From: CAIWHR01 sp963788185
GTDB taxonomy: Bacteria; Pseudomonadota; Gammaproteobacteria; Burkholderiales; Casimicrobiaceae
Assembly (NCBI GenBank): GCA_963788185.1
Contig: CAWBGE010000013.1
Span: 62,001-126,000, forward strand
Length of the DNA stretch: 64,000 nucleotides
Direction: 5' to 3'
Shown: piece by piece, positions 28,683-38,189 of the stretch
How positions within the stretch are numbered: the stretch's first letter is position 1
How the letters are laid out: the number at the start of each line of letters is the position of its first letter
The notes under the pieces: model-generated
Seen by the model: the letters and a program-made list of their open reading frames with translations, nothing else
What the model was told of the DNA's origin: nothing
Databases searched by the model: none
Made by a program: the position numbers and the translations under genes

Positions 28683-28758
28683 ATGGCGGCTTTCGTCCTA
28701 TTGTAGCGACAACGGTCCGCGGGCCGTGGTCGTCGCTGCGACAATCCTTTCACCGCAC

Positions 28759-29322
28759 ATGCCGCTCCCCTCGAGCACTGCCCAGCGTCAGCGCCTGCAC
28801 GTGCGCCGCATCGTCTATGAGGGGTGGCGCCGGGAAGACGGCCTTTTCGACATCGAGGCGCGCCTCGTCGACACCAAGGATCACGACTACGAACTCCTCG
28901 CCGGCACGCGACCCGCCGGCGAACCTGTCCACGACATGTGGGCACGCGTCACGATCGACCGCGATTTCGCCATCCGCGAGCTCGTGGCTCATACCGACCG
29001 GATGCCCTATCCCGGCGCCTGCGACCGCATCACGACCGAGTATCCGAAGCTGGTCGGCTGCAACCTGATGCACGGTTTTCGCAAGGCGCTGTTCGAGTCG
29101 ATGGGCGGTGTGCGTGGCTGCAGCCACCTGACCGAACTCATCGCTTTCCTCCCGACTGCCGCACTGCAGACCTTTGCCGGCCTGCGGAGCGAAGTTGATC
29201 CCCACGGAGAGAGACCGTTCCAGCTCGATCGCTGCCACGCGCTGGAACACACCACCGAGACGGTACGGCGCTACTACCCGAAGTGGTATCGCGGTCCGGC
29301 TGACGTCAACGCCGCAAGATAA
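28759..29322 (+). CDS. DUF2889 protein upstream of sucCD
   Basis: 187-residue soluble protein of the DUF2889 family, function unknown. Landmarks: RIVYEGWRREDGLFDIEARL, the DMWARVTIDRDFAIREL block, MPYPGACD, and VRGCSHLTELIAFLPTAALQ with conserved Cys and His residues. It ends RYYPKWYRGPADVNAAR. The gene sits nine bases before sucC, whose ribosome binding site overlaps its stop codon, so they are co-transcribed. The association with sucC/sucD recurs in betaproteobacteria as far as I recall. Confidence 0.8.
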   Translation: MPLPSSTAQRQRLHVRRIVYEGWRREDGLFDIEARLVDTKDHDYELLAGTRPAGEPVHDMWARVTIDRDFAIRELVAHTDRMPYPGACDRITTEYPKLVGCNLMHGFRKALFESMGGVRGCSHLTELIAFLPTAALQTFAGLRSEVDPHGERPFQLDRCHALEHTTETVRRYYPKWYRGPADVNAAR

Positions 29323-29331
29323 GGAGCTGTC

Positions 29332-30498
<1,167 letters not shown>

Positions 30499-30499
30499 G

Positions 30500-31375
<876 letters not shown>

Positions 31376-31407
31376 CCGAACCGCGATCTCTCCCGCGCCC
31401 CCGTCAC

Positions 31408-32298
31408 ATGGCAACCCGGCGTCAAGCTGCATCGCCCACCCCGCGGCCGCCGCCTCGACCGCCGGAGCGCGTGGCGCTGGAGGTCGCGCAGCTTTCGCAT
31501 CCGGGGATGGTGCGGCCGCACAACGAAGACGCGATCTTCGTCGATGGCGAAGCCGGGCTCGCCGTGCTGGCCGACGGCATGGGCGGCTATTCAGCCGGCG
31601 AAGTCGCGAGCGGCATCGCGGTCGGCGTGATCAGCGGCGGGCTGCTCCCGGAGTTGCGGTCCGGGCGCGAGCTGTCGAAGGTCGATGTCGCGAGCGGGCT
31701 CACGCACGCCGCGCAGCTCCTGCAGCAGCAGATCGCGGCCGCCAACAAGGGCATCTACGAGGCGGCGCAGGCGCGGCCCGAGTGCGCCGGCATGGGCACG
31801 ACGCTCGTCGCCGCGGTGTTTTGCGGCAGCCGTGTCAGCATCGGCCATGTCGGCGATTCGCGCTGCTACCGGATGCGCGGCGAAAAGTTCGAGCAGCTGA
31901 CGCACGACCACTCGCTGCTGCAGGAACAGATCGACAGCGGCGTGCTGACCCCCGAACAGGCGAAGTACTCGCTCAACAAGAATCTCGTCACGCGGGCGCT
32001 GGGCATCGAGGCCATCGTGCCGGCCGACATCGTCGAATACCGCGTCGAGGCCAACGACATCTATCTGCTGTGCTCGGACGGCCTCACCGACATGGTCGAG
32101 CCCGAAGGCGTGCAGGCCATCGTCGACGAGAAGCGGCTCGACCTGCCGCTGGCGGCAGCCGAACTCATCGAGGTCGCCAATCAGAACGGCGGCCGCGACA
32201 ACATTTCGGTCGTGCTGGTCCGCGTGCCCCCGGAGTTTCTTCCTTCGTCGGGATGGGTGCAGAAGTGGCTGGCGAAGAAGGGTGCCGAGCCCGCATGA
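31408..32298 (+). CDS. PP2C-family serine/threonine protein phosphatase (Stp1-like)
   Basis: 296-residue cytoplasmic, metal-dependent phosphatase. PP2C motifs in order: HPGMVRPHNEDAIFVD, VLADGMGGYSAGEVASG, CAGMGTTLVAAVF, GHVGDSRCYRMR, LTHDHSLLQEQ, LLCSDGLTDMV and GGRDNISVVLV; the metal-binding Asp residues are all in place. A short Pro/Arg-rich N-terminus precedes the domain. The next gene encodes an FHA (phosphothreonine-binding) protein and overlaps by ATGA. This pair normally works with a Ser/Thr kinase, sometimes in type VI secretion control, but no kinase gene is in the window. Confidence 0.92.
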   Translation: MATRRQAASPTPRPPPRPPERVALEVAQLSHPGMVRPHNEDAIFVDGEAGLAVLADGMGGYSAGEVASGIAVGVISGGLLPELRSGRELSKVDVASGLTHAAQLLQQQIAAANKGIYEAAQARPECAGMGTTLVAAVFCGSRVSIGHVGDSRCYRMRGEKFEQLTHDHSLLQEQIDSGVLTPEQAKYSLNKNLVTRALGIEAIVPADIVEYRVEANDIYLLCSDGLTDMVEPEGVQAIVDEKRLDLPLAAAELIEVANQNGGRDNISVVLVRVPPEFLPSSGWVQKWLAKKGAEPA

Positions 32299-33161
32299 GC
32301 AAACTGGTGCTCTTCCTCGCCGACGGCACGACGCTCGACATCAAGCTCGACCGCGAGCGGCTGATGATCGGCCGGCGTCCCGACAACGACGTCTGCCTGC
32401 CGTACCCGGCGGTGAGCGGCGAACACGCGGCCATCGTCACGATCCTCGAGGACTCGTTTCTGGAAGACCAGGGCAGCACCAACGGCACGCTGGTGAACGG
32501 CCGCCCGGTCACCAAGCACTTTCTGCGCGATCGCGACCAGATCGACATCGGCCGGCAGCGCCTGGTGTACGTGGTCGACGAAACGGTGAAACTCGAACCC
32601 TCGCGCACGGGGTTCGCGCGCTCCGCCGACCGCGTTCCCGGCGAGCGCGTCGAGGAGGCGAAAAAGACGCAGGTGTCCGGGGCTGCAGTCGTGGCGCCCG
32701 CGGCGACGGTCGAGAAGGCGCCGCCGATCGCGCGCGCGCCGGGCCTGCGCCCGAAGGCGCCCGTCGCGGCGCCCCGCCCGCAGTCGGCCAGGCCGGAGCC
32801 GCCGCCCGCGACCGTCGCGCCGACGGCAAAGCTGGATCCGTCGTCGTCCCCGGCCGCAGCGGTGCCCCTGTCCGTGCCGCCGCCGGTCCCGGTCATCCGG
32901 GTGCTGACAGGCGCCAATGCAGGCCGGTCGCTCCCGCTCACCAAGGAAGAGACGCTGGTCGGGCGCGCCGGACTGCAGGTTGCCGCACTGCGCCGCACGC
33001 CGGACGGCGTACTCCTGGTGCCGGTCGAGGGCGAGCGTGCGCCCGCGGTCAACGGAACGCCTGCCTTGCCGGGTGGCACCCCTGTGCAGACCGGCGACAT
33101 CGTCGAGATTGCCGGGGCGCGGCTGGAGCTGCTGGCGCCGGAGTCGCCGGCGGGCGGGTAG
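32295..33161 (+). CDS. FHA domain protein with a second, degenerate FHA-like domain
   Basis: 288 residues, translationally coupled to the phosphatase gene. The N-terminal FHA domain (about residues 5-90) has the phosphothreonine-binding signature: IGRRPDNDVCLP, the SGEHA loop and DQGSTNGTLVNGR. A Pro/Ala-rich linker of about 100 residues follows. The C-terminal 85 residues look like a second FHA fold that lost its ligand residues: TLVGRAGLQVAALRR, then AVNGTPALPGGTPVQTGDIV and EIAGARLEL. Likely an adaptor that reads phosphorylated partners controlled by the PP2C enzyme. Confidence 0.88.
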   Translation: MSKLVLFLADGTTLDIKLDRERLMIGRRPDNDVCLPYPAVSGEHAAIVTILEDSFLEDQGSTNGTLVNGRPVTKHFLRDRDQIDIGRQRLVYVVDETVKLEPSRTGFARSADRVPGERVEEAKKTQVSGAAVVAPAATVEKAPPIARAPGLRPKAPVAAPRPQSARPEPPPATVAPTAKLDPSSSPAAAVPLSVPPPVPVIRVLTGANAGRSLPLTKEETLVGRAGLQVAALRRTPDGVLLVPVEGERAPAVNGTPALPGGTPVQTGDIVEIAGARLELLAPESPAGG

Positions 33162-33247
33162 GTCCTGCGCAGCAGTGGCGACGCGGCGCGGTGAAGTCTA
33201 CGGCGCCGGTCTCAGCAGGTGCCGCTGCGGCGGCGGATCTCCGGCTT

Positions 33248-33318
33248 TTGTAGGAGCGCTTCAGTCGCGAATCGCGGCCATTGTGCAACCACGTTCGCGC
33301 GTGAAGGCGCCCCAGTAC
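33248..33318. repeat. Degenerate inverted REP pair (BIME-like)
   Basis: Left arm TTGTAGGAGCG-CTTCAGTCGCGAAT (33248-33272) and right arm GTTCGCGCGTGAAGGCGCCCCAGTAC (33293-33318) match the intact REP pair at 53774-53841 with several substitutions and one indel. Total span and spacer are about the same as in the intact copy. The 5' core GTAGGAGCG-CTTCAG-CGCGAAT is the widespread gammaproteobacterial/betaproteobacterial REP type. Pairing of the arms is now poor, so this copy is probably decaying. Confidence 0.65.
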
Positions 33319-33545
33319 CAGCCCGCAACTTCATCGCGCCGGAACGATGAGCCGAATGCGCGTTCGAACGTAGACTGACGCGCGGCGTCACCTCTGACGG
33401 ACTGAATGCGTCGCGCGGCGCGTGCCCGGCAGCCGCACGATCGCCGTTTTCGTTACCTCCGTGTTTTTGCCCCTATCGACGAATAACATTTTTAATCATA
33501 CGGTTAGTGCTGATCATGTTCGCGGCTGGGCGACGAAACGCCGGT

Positions 33546-33561
33546 TGGCACACCCCTTGCT
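33546..33561 (+). promoter_or_regulatory. Sigma54 (RpoN) promoter of pilA
   Basis: TGGCACACCCCTTGCT matches the sigma54 consensus TGGCAC-N5-TTGCT exactly in both the -24 and -12 elements. Transcription would start near 33573, giving a leader of about 58 bases. Pilin genes in many proteobacteria are driven by sigma54 with the PilS/PilR pair, and an AT-rich stretch suited to activator binding lies just upstream. Confidence 0.85.
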
Positions 33562-33630
33562 CAATGGAATCCAGCACTGCCTGAAGTCGTCGTCATAGAA
33601 GCCCCCACCCCGCCAACAAGGAGATATTCA

Positions 33631-34082
33631 ATGAAGCGCGTTCAACAAGGTTTCACCCTCATCGAACTGATGATCGTCGTTGCGATTATCGGCATTCTGG
33701 CAGCCATCGCGATTCCGCAATACGCCGAATACACGAACCGCGCCAAGGTTTCGGAAGGGTTGCAGCTGTCGAACGGCGCCAAGACGGCGGTCTCCGAAAC
33801 GCGCAGCTCGACCGGTGCCTGGCCCGCCAGCAATGCAGAGGCCGGATCTCGGCCGCCGCCGATTCAATCACCGGCAACCACACCGCGAGCGTAGGCATCG
33901 GCGCCGCGGGCGTGATCACGATCACCTACAAAGCGGCGCCGGACGGCCCGGCCGTCGGAACCTGCGGCGCTGCCCGGACTCTCACGCTGACCCCGACCGA
34001 CAACCTGGGCTCCGTGTCGTGGGCCTCGGCGACGGCGATCGAACCGCGCTGCCTGCCGGCGAACCTGCGCCCCGCGCCGTAA
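33631..34082 (+). pseudogene. pilA: Type IV major pilin, single-base frameshift at about 33844
   Basis: Prepilin with the class III leader MKRVQQG, cleavage before FTLIELMIVVAIIGILAAIA and Glu5 of the mature protein. The reading frame stays in register to NAEAG at 33843, then runs into a stop at 33892-33894 (87 residues). Adding one base after GG at 33844-33845 restores GISAAADSITGNHTASVG and a normal pilin to TAA 34080-34082, with the usual C-terminal disulfide cysteines (GTCGAAR and EPRCLPA), 150 residues in total. Strong sigma54 promoter, AAGGAG site and terminator are intact. Either a sequencing error, or a recent loss of the pilin. Read as a gene it builds the type IV pilus fibre. Confidence 0.85.
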
Positions 34083-34132
34083 TCGCAACCCCCGAAGGAT
34101 TCCTGGCCACCCCGGCCAGGAACCCGACCCCG

Positions 34133-34158
34133 AGAGGCAGCTTCGGCTGCCTCTTTTT
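34133..34158 (+). terminator. Rho-independent terminator of pilA
   Basis: Perfect stem AGAGGCAGC-TTCG-GCTGCCTCT (34133-34154) with the extra-stable TTCG loop, followed by a T run to 34158. It lies 51 bases after the restored pilA stop and supports the longer, frameshift-corrected gene. Confidence 0.92.
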
Positions 34159-34217
34159 CGTCGTACGTCAGGCACGCCGCGCGGCACCTGACGTTCCACG
34201 CTGGCAACCGCGTCTTG

Positions 34218-34231
34218 CATGACGTATCATG
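34218..34231. promoter_or_regulatory. Palindrome CATGA-CGTA-TCATG, likely autoregulatory operator
   Basis: A perfect 5+5 inverted repeat lies 33 bases before the antitoxin start. A TTGCAT (34215-34220) overlaps it, and a weak -10 (CAAGAT, 34238-34243) follows at 17 bases. Toxin-antitoxin operons are commonly repressed by their own antitoxin binding such a site. Confidence 0.4.
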
Positions 34232-34263
34232 TTTCATCAAGATGTGTCATGAACGAGGTTGCC

Positions 34264-34494
34264 ATGTCGACGGTCGTGCGCGAGAAGTTTTCCTCCCAGG
34301 CATCGCCCAAGGTACTGGCCGCGCTGCGAAAGATCGCGGAAACCGAAGGGCGGCAATTCCAGGCGGTGCTCGACGAAGCGTTGCGGGAATACATCGCGGG
34401 CAAAGCGTCGGGCCGGCCGCGCCACCACGCGATGGACGCGTTCGCCCGGAGCATCGCCGAGTTTGACGACCTGTACCGCGAACTCGCGAAGTGA
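34264..34494 (+). CDS. Ribbon-helix-helix-like antitoxin of a Doc system
   Basis: 76 residues. The first half, STVVREKFSSQASPKVLAAL followed by RKIAETEGRQFQAVLDEALR, looks like a ribbon-helix-helix DNA-binding domain (a beta strand and two amphipathic helices). The acidic C-terminal helix (AFARSIAEFDDLYRELAK) is the expected toxin-binding tail. ATG 34264 has GAGG at 34254-34257; earlier ATGs at 34219 and 34249 would extend through the operator and are less likely. The stop overlaps the toxin's GTG start. It is not a Phd/YefM-type protein, so classification is by context and shape. Confidence 0.75.
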   Translation: MSTVVREKFSSQASPKVLAALRKIAETEGRQFQAVLDEALREYIAGKASGRPRHHAMDAFARSIAEFDDLYRELAK

Positions 34495-34874
34495 GGCCCC
34501 GGGACTATCTGACCATTGCCGATGTCGTGGCGATGCATGTCGTGCTGATCCGACGCCATGGCGGCACGCCGGGTTTGCGCGACCCAGGCGCACTCGAAGC
34601 CGCACTGTATCGCCCGCAAACGGGTTACTACGCGGACATCGTGGCCGAGGCGGCGGCGATGTTCGAGAGCCTTGCGATCAACCATCCGTTCGTCGATGGC
34701 AACAAGCGAGCCGCATTTGCCGCGGTGGACGTCTTCCTGCGCATCAACGGCCACCGCATCGAGGGCACATCGGGCGCCATTTACGCCGACATGATGCGGA
34801 TGTTCGAGACCGGAACCTTCGACATCGCGCATCTCGAGCCCTGGCTGCGCGCGCTGGTCGTCAAGGCAGGCTGA
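34491..34874 (+). CDS. Doc-type toxin (Fic/Doc fold, death on curing)
   Basis: 127 residues. The catalytic loop HPFVDGNKRAAFAAVDVF (residues 65 onward) is the Doc version HxFx[D/N][A/G]NKR, with Lys in place of the Gly of Fic AMP-transferases. Doc proteins phosphorylate EF-Tu and stop translation. Other family landmarks are GLRDPGALEAALYRPQTG and FLRINGHRIE. The start is GTG 34491, overlapping the antitoxin stop (GTGA), so the pair is coupled in the antitoxin-first order. All catalytic residues are intact. Confidence 0.92.
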   Translation: MRPRDYLTIADVVAMHVVLIRRHGGTPGLRDPGALEAALYRPQTGYYADIVAEAAAMFESLAINHPFVDGNKRAAFAAVDVFLRINGHRIEGTSGAIYADMMRMFETGTFDIAHLEPWLRALVVKAG

Positions 34875-34905
34875 CCCTCGCACGGCGAAGACGTCGCGCC
34901 GTGAC

Positions 34906-35358
34906 TTACCGCCCCGTGCTCCCGAACCCGCCTTCCGCCCGCTCGCTGACGGCGAAATCCTCGACCACGTTCCACTGCGCCTGCACCACCGGCACGATGA
35001 CGAGTTGCGCCAGGCGGTCGAGCGGCTGCAGCGTGAACGGCACGCTGCCGCGATTCCAGCAACTCACCATCAGCGGACCCTGGTAATCGGAGTCGATGAG
35101 GCCAACGAGGTTGCCGAGCACGATGCCGTTCTTGTGCCCGAGGCCCGAGCGCGGAAGGATGATCGCCGCGAGCCCCGGGTCACCGACGTGGATCGAGATG
35201 CCTGTCGGGATCAGCTGCGTTTCGCCCGGGGCGACGACCAGCTGCCCTTCGATCGCCGCGCGCAGGTCCATGCCGGCGGCGCCGGGCGTTGCGTAGGCGG
35301 GCAGGTGCGCGCGCAGGCGCTGGTCGAGAATGCGGACGTCGATGCGGGCGGTGGTCAT
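34906..35358 (-). CDS. dut: dUTP diphosphatase
   Basis: 150-residue trimeric dUTPase that hydrolyses dUTP to dUMP, keeping uracil out of DNA. The five motifs are visible: PGAAGMDLRA, LPRSGLGHKNGIVLGN, GLIDSDYQGPLMVSCWNRG, RLAQLVIVPV, and the C-terminal arm GGFGSTGR. ATG 35358 was chosen since the preceding in-frame residues are not conserved. Usually adjacent to coaBC in this strand order; here a DUF4160/DUF2442 pair on the opposite strand lies between them. Confidence 0.96.
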   Translation of the reverse strand: MTTARIDVRILDQRLRAHLPAYATPGAAGMDLRAAIEGQLVVAPGETQLIPTGISIHVGDPGLAAIILPRSGLGHKNGIVLGNLVGLIDSDYQGPLMVSCWNRGSVPFTLQPLDRLAQLVIVPVVQAQWNVVEDFAVSERAEGGFGSTGR

Positions 35359-35480
35359 AAGCCTTCGTGTTGAACTGGTAACAGCGAACGGTCGTACTGG
35401 CCTCGGCCGACGCATCCGGATCTGCAATGATGGAAATTGGAGGCTGGGCGTAAAATGCTTCCAACCAAGCGGGGGGCCCG

Positions 35481-35750
35481 ATGCCGACCATCAGCATGTT
35501 TTACGGGATTGTCGTTTACCTGTATTTCTTCGACGACGAGCGGCACAAGATTCCTCACATTCACGCGAGGTTTCAGGGGCAGGACGCGTCGATTTCCATC
35601 CTCGACGGCGAGCTTCTGGCGGGACAAATTCCGTTGCCGAAGATGCGCCTGGTTCAGGCATGGATCGAGATTCACAGGGAAGCATTGATGGCCGATTGGG
35701 ATCTTGCGGCAAATGGTGAACCCCCATTTCCAATCGAGCCGTTGCGGTGA
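35481..35750 (+). CDS. DUF4160 protein (toxin-antitoxin-like pair, first gene)
   Basis: 89 residues, DUF4160 family: MPTISMFYGIVVYLYFFDDE, the HKIPHIHARFQ block and a C-terminal MADWDLAANGEPPFPIEPL. The HIH motif and small size are typical. DUF4160 genes almost always precede a DUF2442 gene, as here, an arrangement interpreted as a toxin-antitoxin-like module though no activity is known to me. It sits on the opposite strand between dut and coaBC. Confidence 0.82.
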   Translation: MPTISMFYGIVVYLYFFDDERHKIPHIHARFQGQDASISILDGELLAGQIPLPKMRLVQAWIEIHREALMADWDLAANGEPPFPIEPLR

Positions 35751-35763
35751 GGAGGTGAAGTCC

Positions 35764-36009
35764 ATGGAGTGGGTCGTTTCAGTACGCACACAGGAAGAGT
35801 TTCTTCTTGAGATCACGTTCTCGACAGGAGAGGTACGCCTGTTCGACATGCAACCGTATCTCGATAAGGGCGTGTTCCGGCGCTTGCGTGACGTTTCACT
35901 TTTCCGCCAGGCTTACGTGGCATACGACACGGTGTGCTGGCCCGGCGATCTCGATATGGCACCGGAAACGCTCTACGATCGGTCGCATCCCGCTGCGATT
36001 GCCCCGTAA
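35764..36009 (+). CDS. DUF2442 protein (partner of DUF4160)
   Basis: 81 residues, DUF2442 family: WVVSVRTQEEFLLEITFSTG, EVRLFDMQPYLDKGVFRRL and the ending YDTVCWPGDLDMAPETLYD. ATG 35764 follows GAGGTG at 35751-35756 and lies 14 bases after the DUF4160 stop, so the two genes are one unit. DUF2442 proteins occur as partners of DUF4160 and are suspected antitoxins or DNA-binding proteins; this is context, not proof. Confidence 0.82.
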   Translation: MEWVVSVRTQEEFLLEITFSTGEVRLFDMQPYLDKGVFRRLRDVSLFRQAYVAYDTVCWPGDLDMAPETLYDRSHPAAIAP

Positions 36010-36062
36010 CGACAGAACGCCCGCAGGCCTTCGGCGAAATCACAACGGCGCTGATTCGCCTT

Positions 36063-37262
36063 TCATCGGTGGGGTGGCAACCGCGCCGCGATTTCGGCGA
36101 CCAGCCGCCGCGCAAGCGCGAGCTTTTCCATTCGCGGCAACGGGTGCGCCCCCGCGTCGTCGAGCAGTGTCACCTCGTTGTCGTCGCGTCCGAGGGCGTC
36201 CTGCGCGCGGTTGGCGATGATCAGCGGCAGTTGTTTGCGCCGGCGCTTCTCTTCGGCGTGGCGCAGCACATCGTGGCTTTCGGCCGCGAAGCCGACGCAA
36301 TACGGCGCGTCGCGGCGCGCGGCGACTGTGGCCAGGATGTCGACGGTGGGCTTCAATTCGATCGACCGCGGCGCGCCTTCCTTCTTGATCTTCTGCTCGG
36401 CCACGACGACGGGCGTGTAGTCGGCAACGGCGGCGACGGCAATGAAGATGTCCGCGGCCGCGATGCGCGCCTCGACTGCGGCAAGCATTTCGGCGGCGCT
36501 CGCGACGTCGATGCGATCGACACTCGCGGGGGTGGGCAGCGCCGTGGGCCCGCTGACGAGCGTGACGCTGGCGCCCGCCTCCTGCGCCGCCTGCGCGAGC
36601 GCATAGCCCATCCGGCCCGAACTCGAATTGGTGATGCCGCGCACCGGGTCGATGGCCTCGAACGTGGGTCCTGCCGTCAGCAGCACGCGCTTGCCGGCGA
36701 GGATCTTGGGCTGCAGCGCGGCGACGACGGCGGCGAAGATCTCCTCCGGCTCGAGCATGCGGCCATCGCCGACTTCGCCGCAGGCCTGGTCGCCGCTGCC
36801 GGGTCCGAGGATCGCGACGCCGTCGGCGGCGAGCCGCGCCACGTTGCGCTGGTTGGCGGCGCTGCCCCACATCTGCCGGTTCATCGCCGGCGCGACCAGC
36901 AGCGGGCAATCGCGGGCGAGGCAAAGCGTCGACAGGAGGTCGTCGGCATGCCCCTGCGCGAGCTTGGCGATGAAGTCCGCCGATGCAGGTGCGATGACGA
37001 TCGCGTCGGCGCCGCGCGAGAGGTCGATGTGGCCCATGCCGTTGTCGGTGCCGGTGGTCCACAGATCGGTCAGCACCGGACGGCCGGACAGCGCCTGCAG
37101 CGTCATCGGCGTGATGAAGCGGCAGGCGGCGGCGGTCATCGCGACGTCGACGCGCACATCGGCCTTGACGAACAGCCGGGTCAGCTCGGCGGCCTTGTAC
37201 GCGGCGATGCCGCCGGTGAGGCCCAGCACGATGCGCGTGGGGTGCGGGTGCGGCGTGTTCAT
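36063..37262 (-). CDS. coaBC: Phosphopantothenoylcysteine decarboxylase/synthetase
   Basis: Bifunctional enzyme (Dfp) of coenzyme A synthesis, 399 residues. The N-terminal flavoprotein CoaC domain has IVLGLTGGIAAYKAAELTR, the PASADFIAKLAQG region and the substrate-binding PAMNRQMW. The C-terminal CoaB domain has LLTAGPTFEAIDPVRGITN, SSGRMGYALAQAAQEAG and AVADYTP. ATG 37262 precedes the conserved start by about eight residues. Divergent from radC, the common arrangement. Confidence 0.96.
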   Translation of the reverse strand: MNTPHPHPTRIVLGLTGGIAAYKAAELTRLFVKADVRVDVAMTAAACRFITPMTLQALSGRPVLTDLWTTGTDNGMGHIDLSRGADAIVIAPASADFIAKLAQGHADDLLSTLCLARDCPLLVAPAMNRQMWGSAANQRNVARLAADGVAILGPGSGDQACGEVGDGRMLEPEEIFAAVVAALQPKILAGKRVLLTAGPTFEAIDPVRGITNSSSGRMGYALAQAAQEAGASVTLVSGPTALPTPASVDRIDVASAAEMLAAVEARIAAADIFIAVAAVADYTPVVVAEQKIKKEGAPRSIELKPTVDILATVAARRDAPYCVGFAAESHDVLRHAEEKRRRKQLPLIIANRAQDALGRDDNEVTLLDDAGAHPLPRMEKLALARRLVAEIAARLPPHR

Positions 37263-37375
37263 CGTCCGTGTGGCGGATGGGGCAGGGGAGGGCCAAAGTT
37301 TACACTGGCCCGGACATTCGAATCGCGCCGCGCCGCCGCCGCGGGCATTCGGCGCGGCGCAGGGGGAGATGTCCG

Positions 37376-38050
37376 TTGAGCATCCGCGATTGGCCGGAGA
37401 GCGAACGCCCGCGCGAGCGGCTGCTGGCGCAGGGCGCTTCCGCCCTGTCCGACGCCGAACTCCTGTCATTGCTGCTGCGCCACGGGGTCGCCGGCACCGA
37501 CGCGTTGGCGATGGCCCGCGCGCTGCTGTCGCGCTTCGGCTCGCTGACCGCGCTCTTTGCCGCTTCGCGGCTCGACCTCGCGTGCGTGCGGGGCATGGGG
37601 CCGGCCAAGACAGCGGAGCTTTCCGCGATGGTCGAACTCGTCCGCCGCTCGCTGGCCGAGGTGGCCGCCGAGCGCGACGCCCTGCAGTCGCCGCAGGCGG
37701 TCCGCGACTACCTGCGCCTGGCGCTGGCGGCGCGCCCCTACGAGGTCTTCGTCGGGCTGTTTCTGGACAGTCAGAACCGCCTGCTGGCCGCCGAGGAACT
37801 CTTTCGCGGCACATTGGCACAGACGTCCGTCTACCCGCGCGAAGTGGTCAAGGCGGCGCTGTCGCACAACGCCGCGGCCATGATCTTCGCCCACAACCAT
37901 CCGTCCGGCGTCGCCGAACCCAGCCGCGCCGACGAGCTGTTGACGCAGGCGTTGAAGCAGGCGCTGTCGCTGGTCGACGTGCGGACGCTCGACCACTTCG
38001 TCGTTGCCGGAGGCAAGCTGGTGTCGCTGGCGGAGCGGGGCCTGGTGTGA
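37376..38050 (+). CDS. radC: RadC family JAB/MPN domain protein
   Basis: 224 residues. N-terminal UPF0758 region SIRDWPESERPRERLLAQGA, a helix-hairpin-helix (RLDLACVRGMGPAKTAEL, residues 65-82), then the JAMM domain with HNHPSG at 173-178 and Asp186, so metal ligands are intact. The role of RadC is unclear; DNA-repair assignment was withdrawn in E. coli. The start is TTG 37376, supported by GGGGGAG at 37361-37367 and exact agreement with the family N-terminus; an ATG six bases upstream is in another frame. Next to rpmB and rpmG, as in many proteobacteria. Confidence 0.93.
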   Translation: MSIRDWPESERPRERLLAQGASALSDAELLSLLLRHGVAGTDALAMARALLSRFGSLTALFAASRLDLACVRGMGPAKTAELSAMVELVRRSLAEVAAERDALQSPQAVRDYLRLALAARPYEVFVGLFLDSQNRLLAAEELFRGTLAQTSVYPREVVKAALSHNAAAMIFAHNHPSGVAEPSRADELLTQALKQALSLVDVRTLDHFVVAGGKLVSLAERGLV

Positions 38051-38115
38051 ACCGCATCCCCCGTCGACGGTCACACCGTTGCCGGTGCCATGCCGACACC
38101 GCTCGCGGCAAGCGC

Positions 38116-38145
38116 TTGATTCTGGATGCCTATCCGCGATAGAAT
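38116..38145 (+). promoter_or_regulatory. Sigma70 promoter of rpmB-rpmG
   Basis: TTGATT (38116-38121) and TAGAAT (38140-38145) with an 18-base spacer, starting transcription near 38152. Good hexamers for this genome, and the position fits the 38-base leader before rpmB. Confidence 0.6.
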
Positions 38146-38189
38146 GTCGGGCTTCGTACAACGCACGTCCCGAATTCAAGGAGCGAGCC

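Larger units (their letters stand above)
33162..33630 (+). other. 469-base gene-free region: REP remnant, AT-rich segment and pilA promoter
   Basis: No gene is seen. The first 85 bases are featureless. A degenerate REP pair lies at 33248-33318. From about 33455 to 33530 the composition becomes clearly AT-richer than the rest of the window (TTTTTAATCAT and neighbours), a likely binding region for an activator such as PilR or for IHF. The sigma54 promoter at 33546-33561 and the pilA ribosome binding site AAGGAG (33618-33623) follow. Confidence 0.6.
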
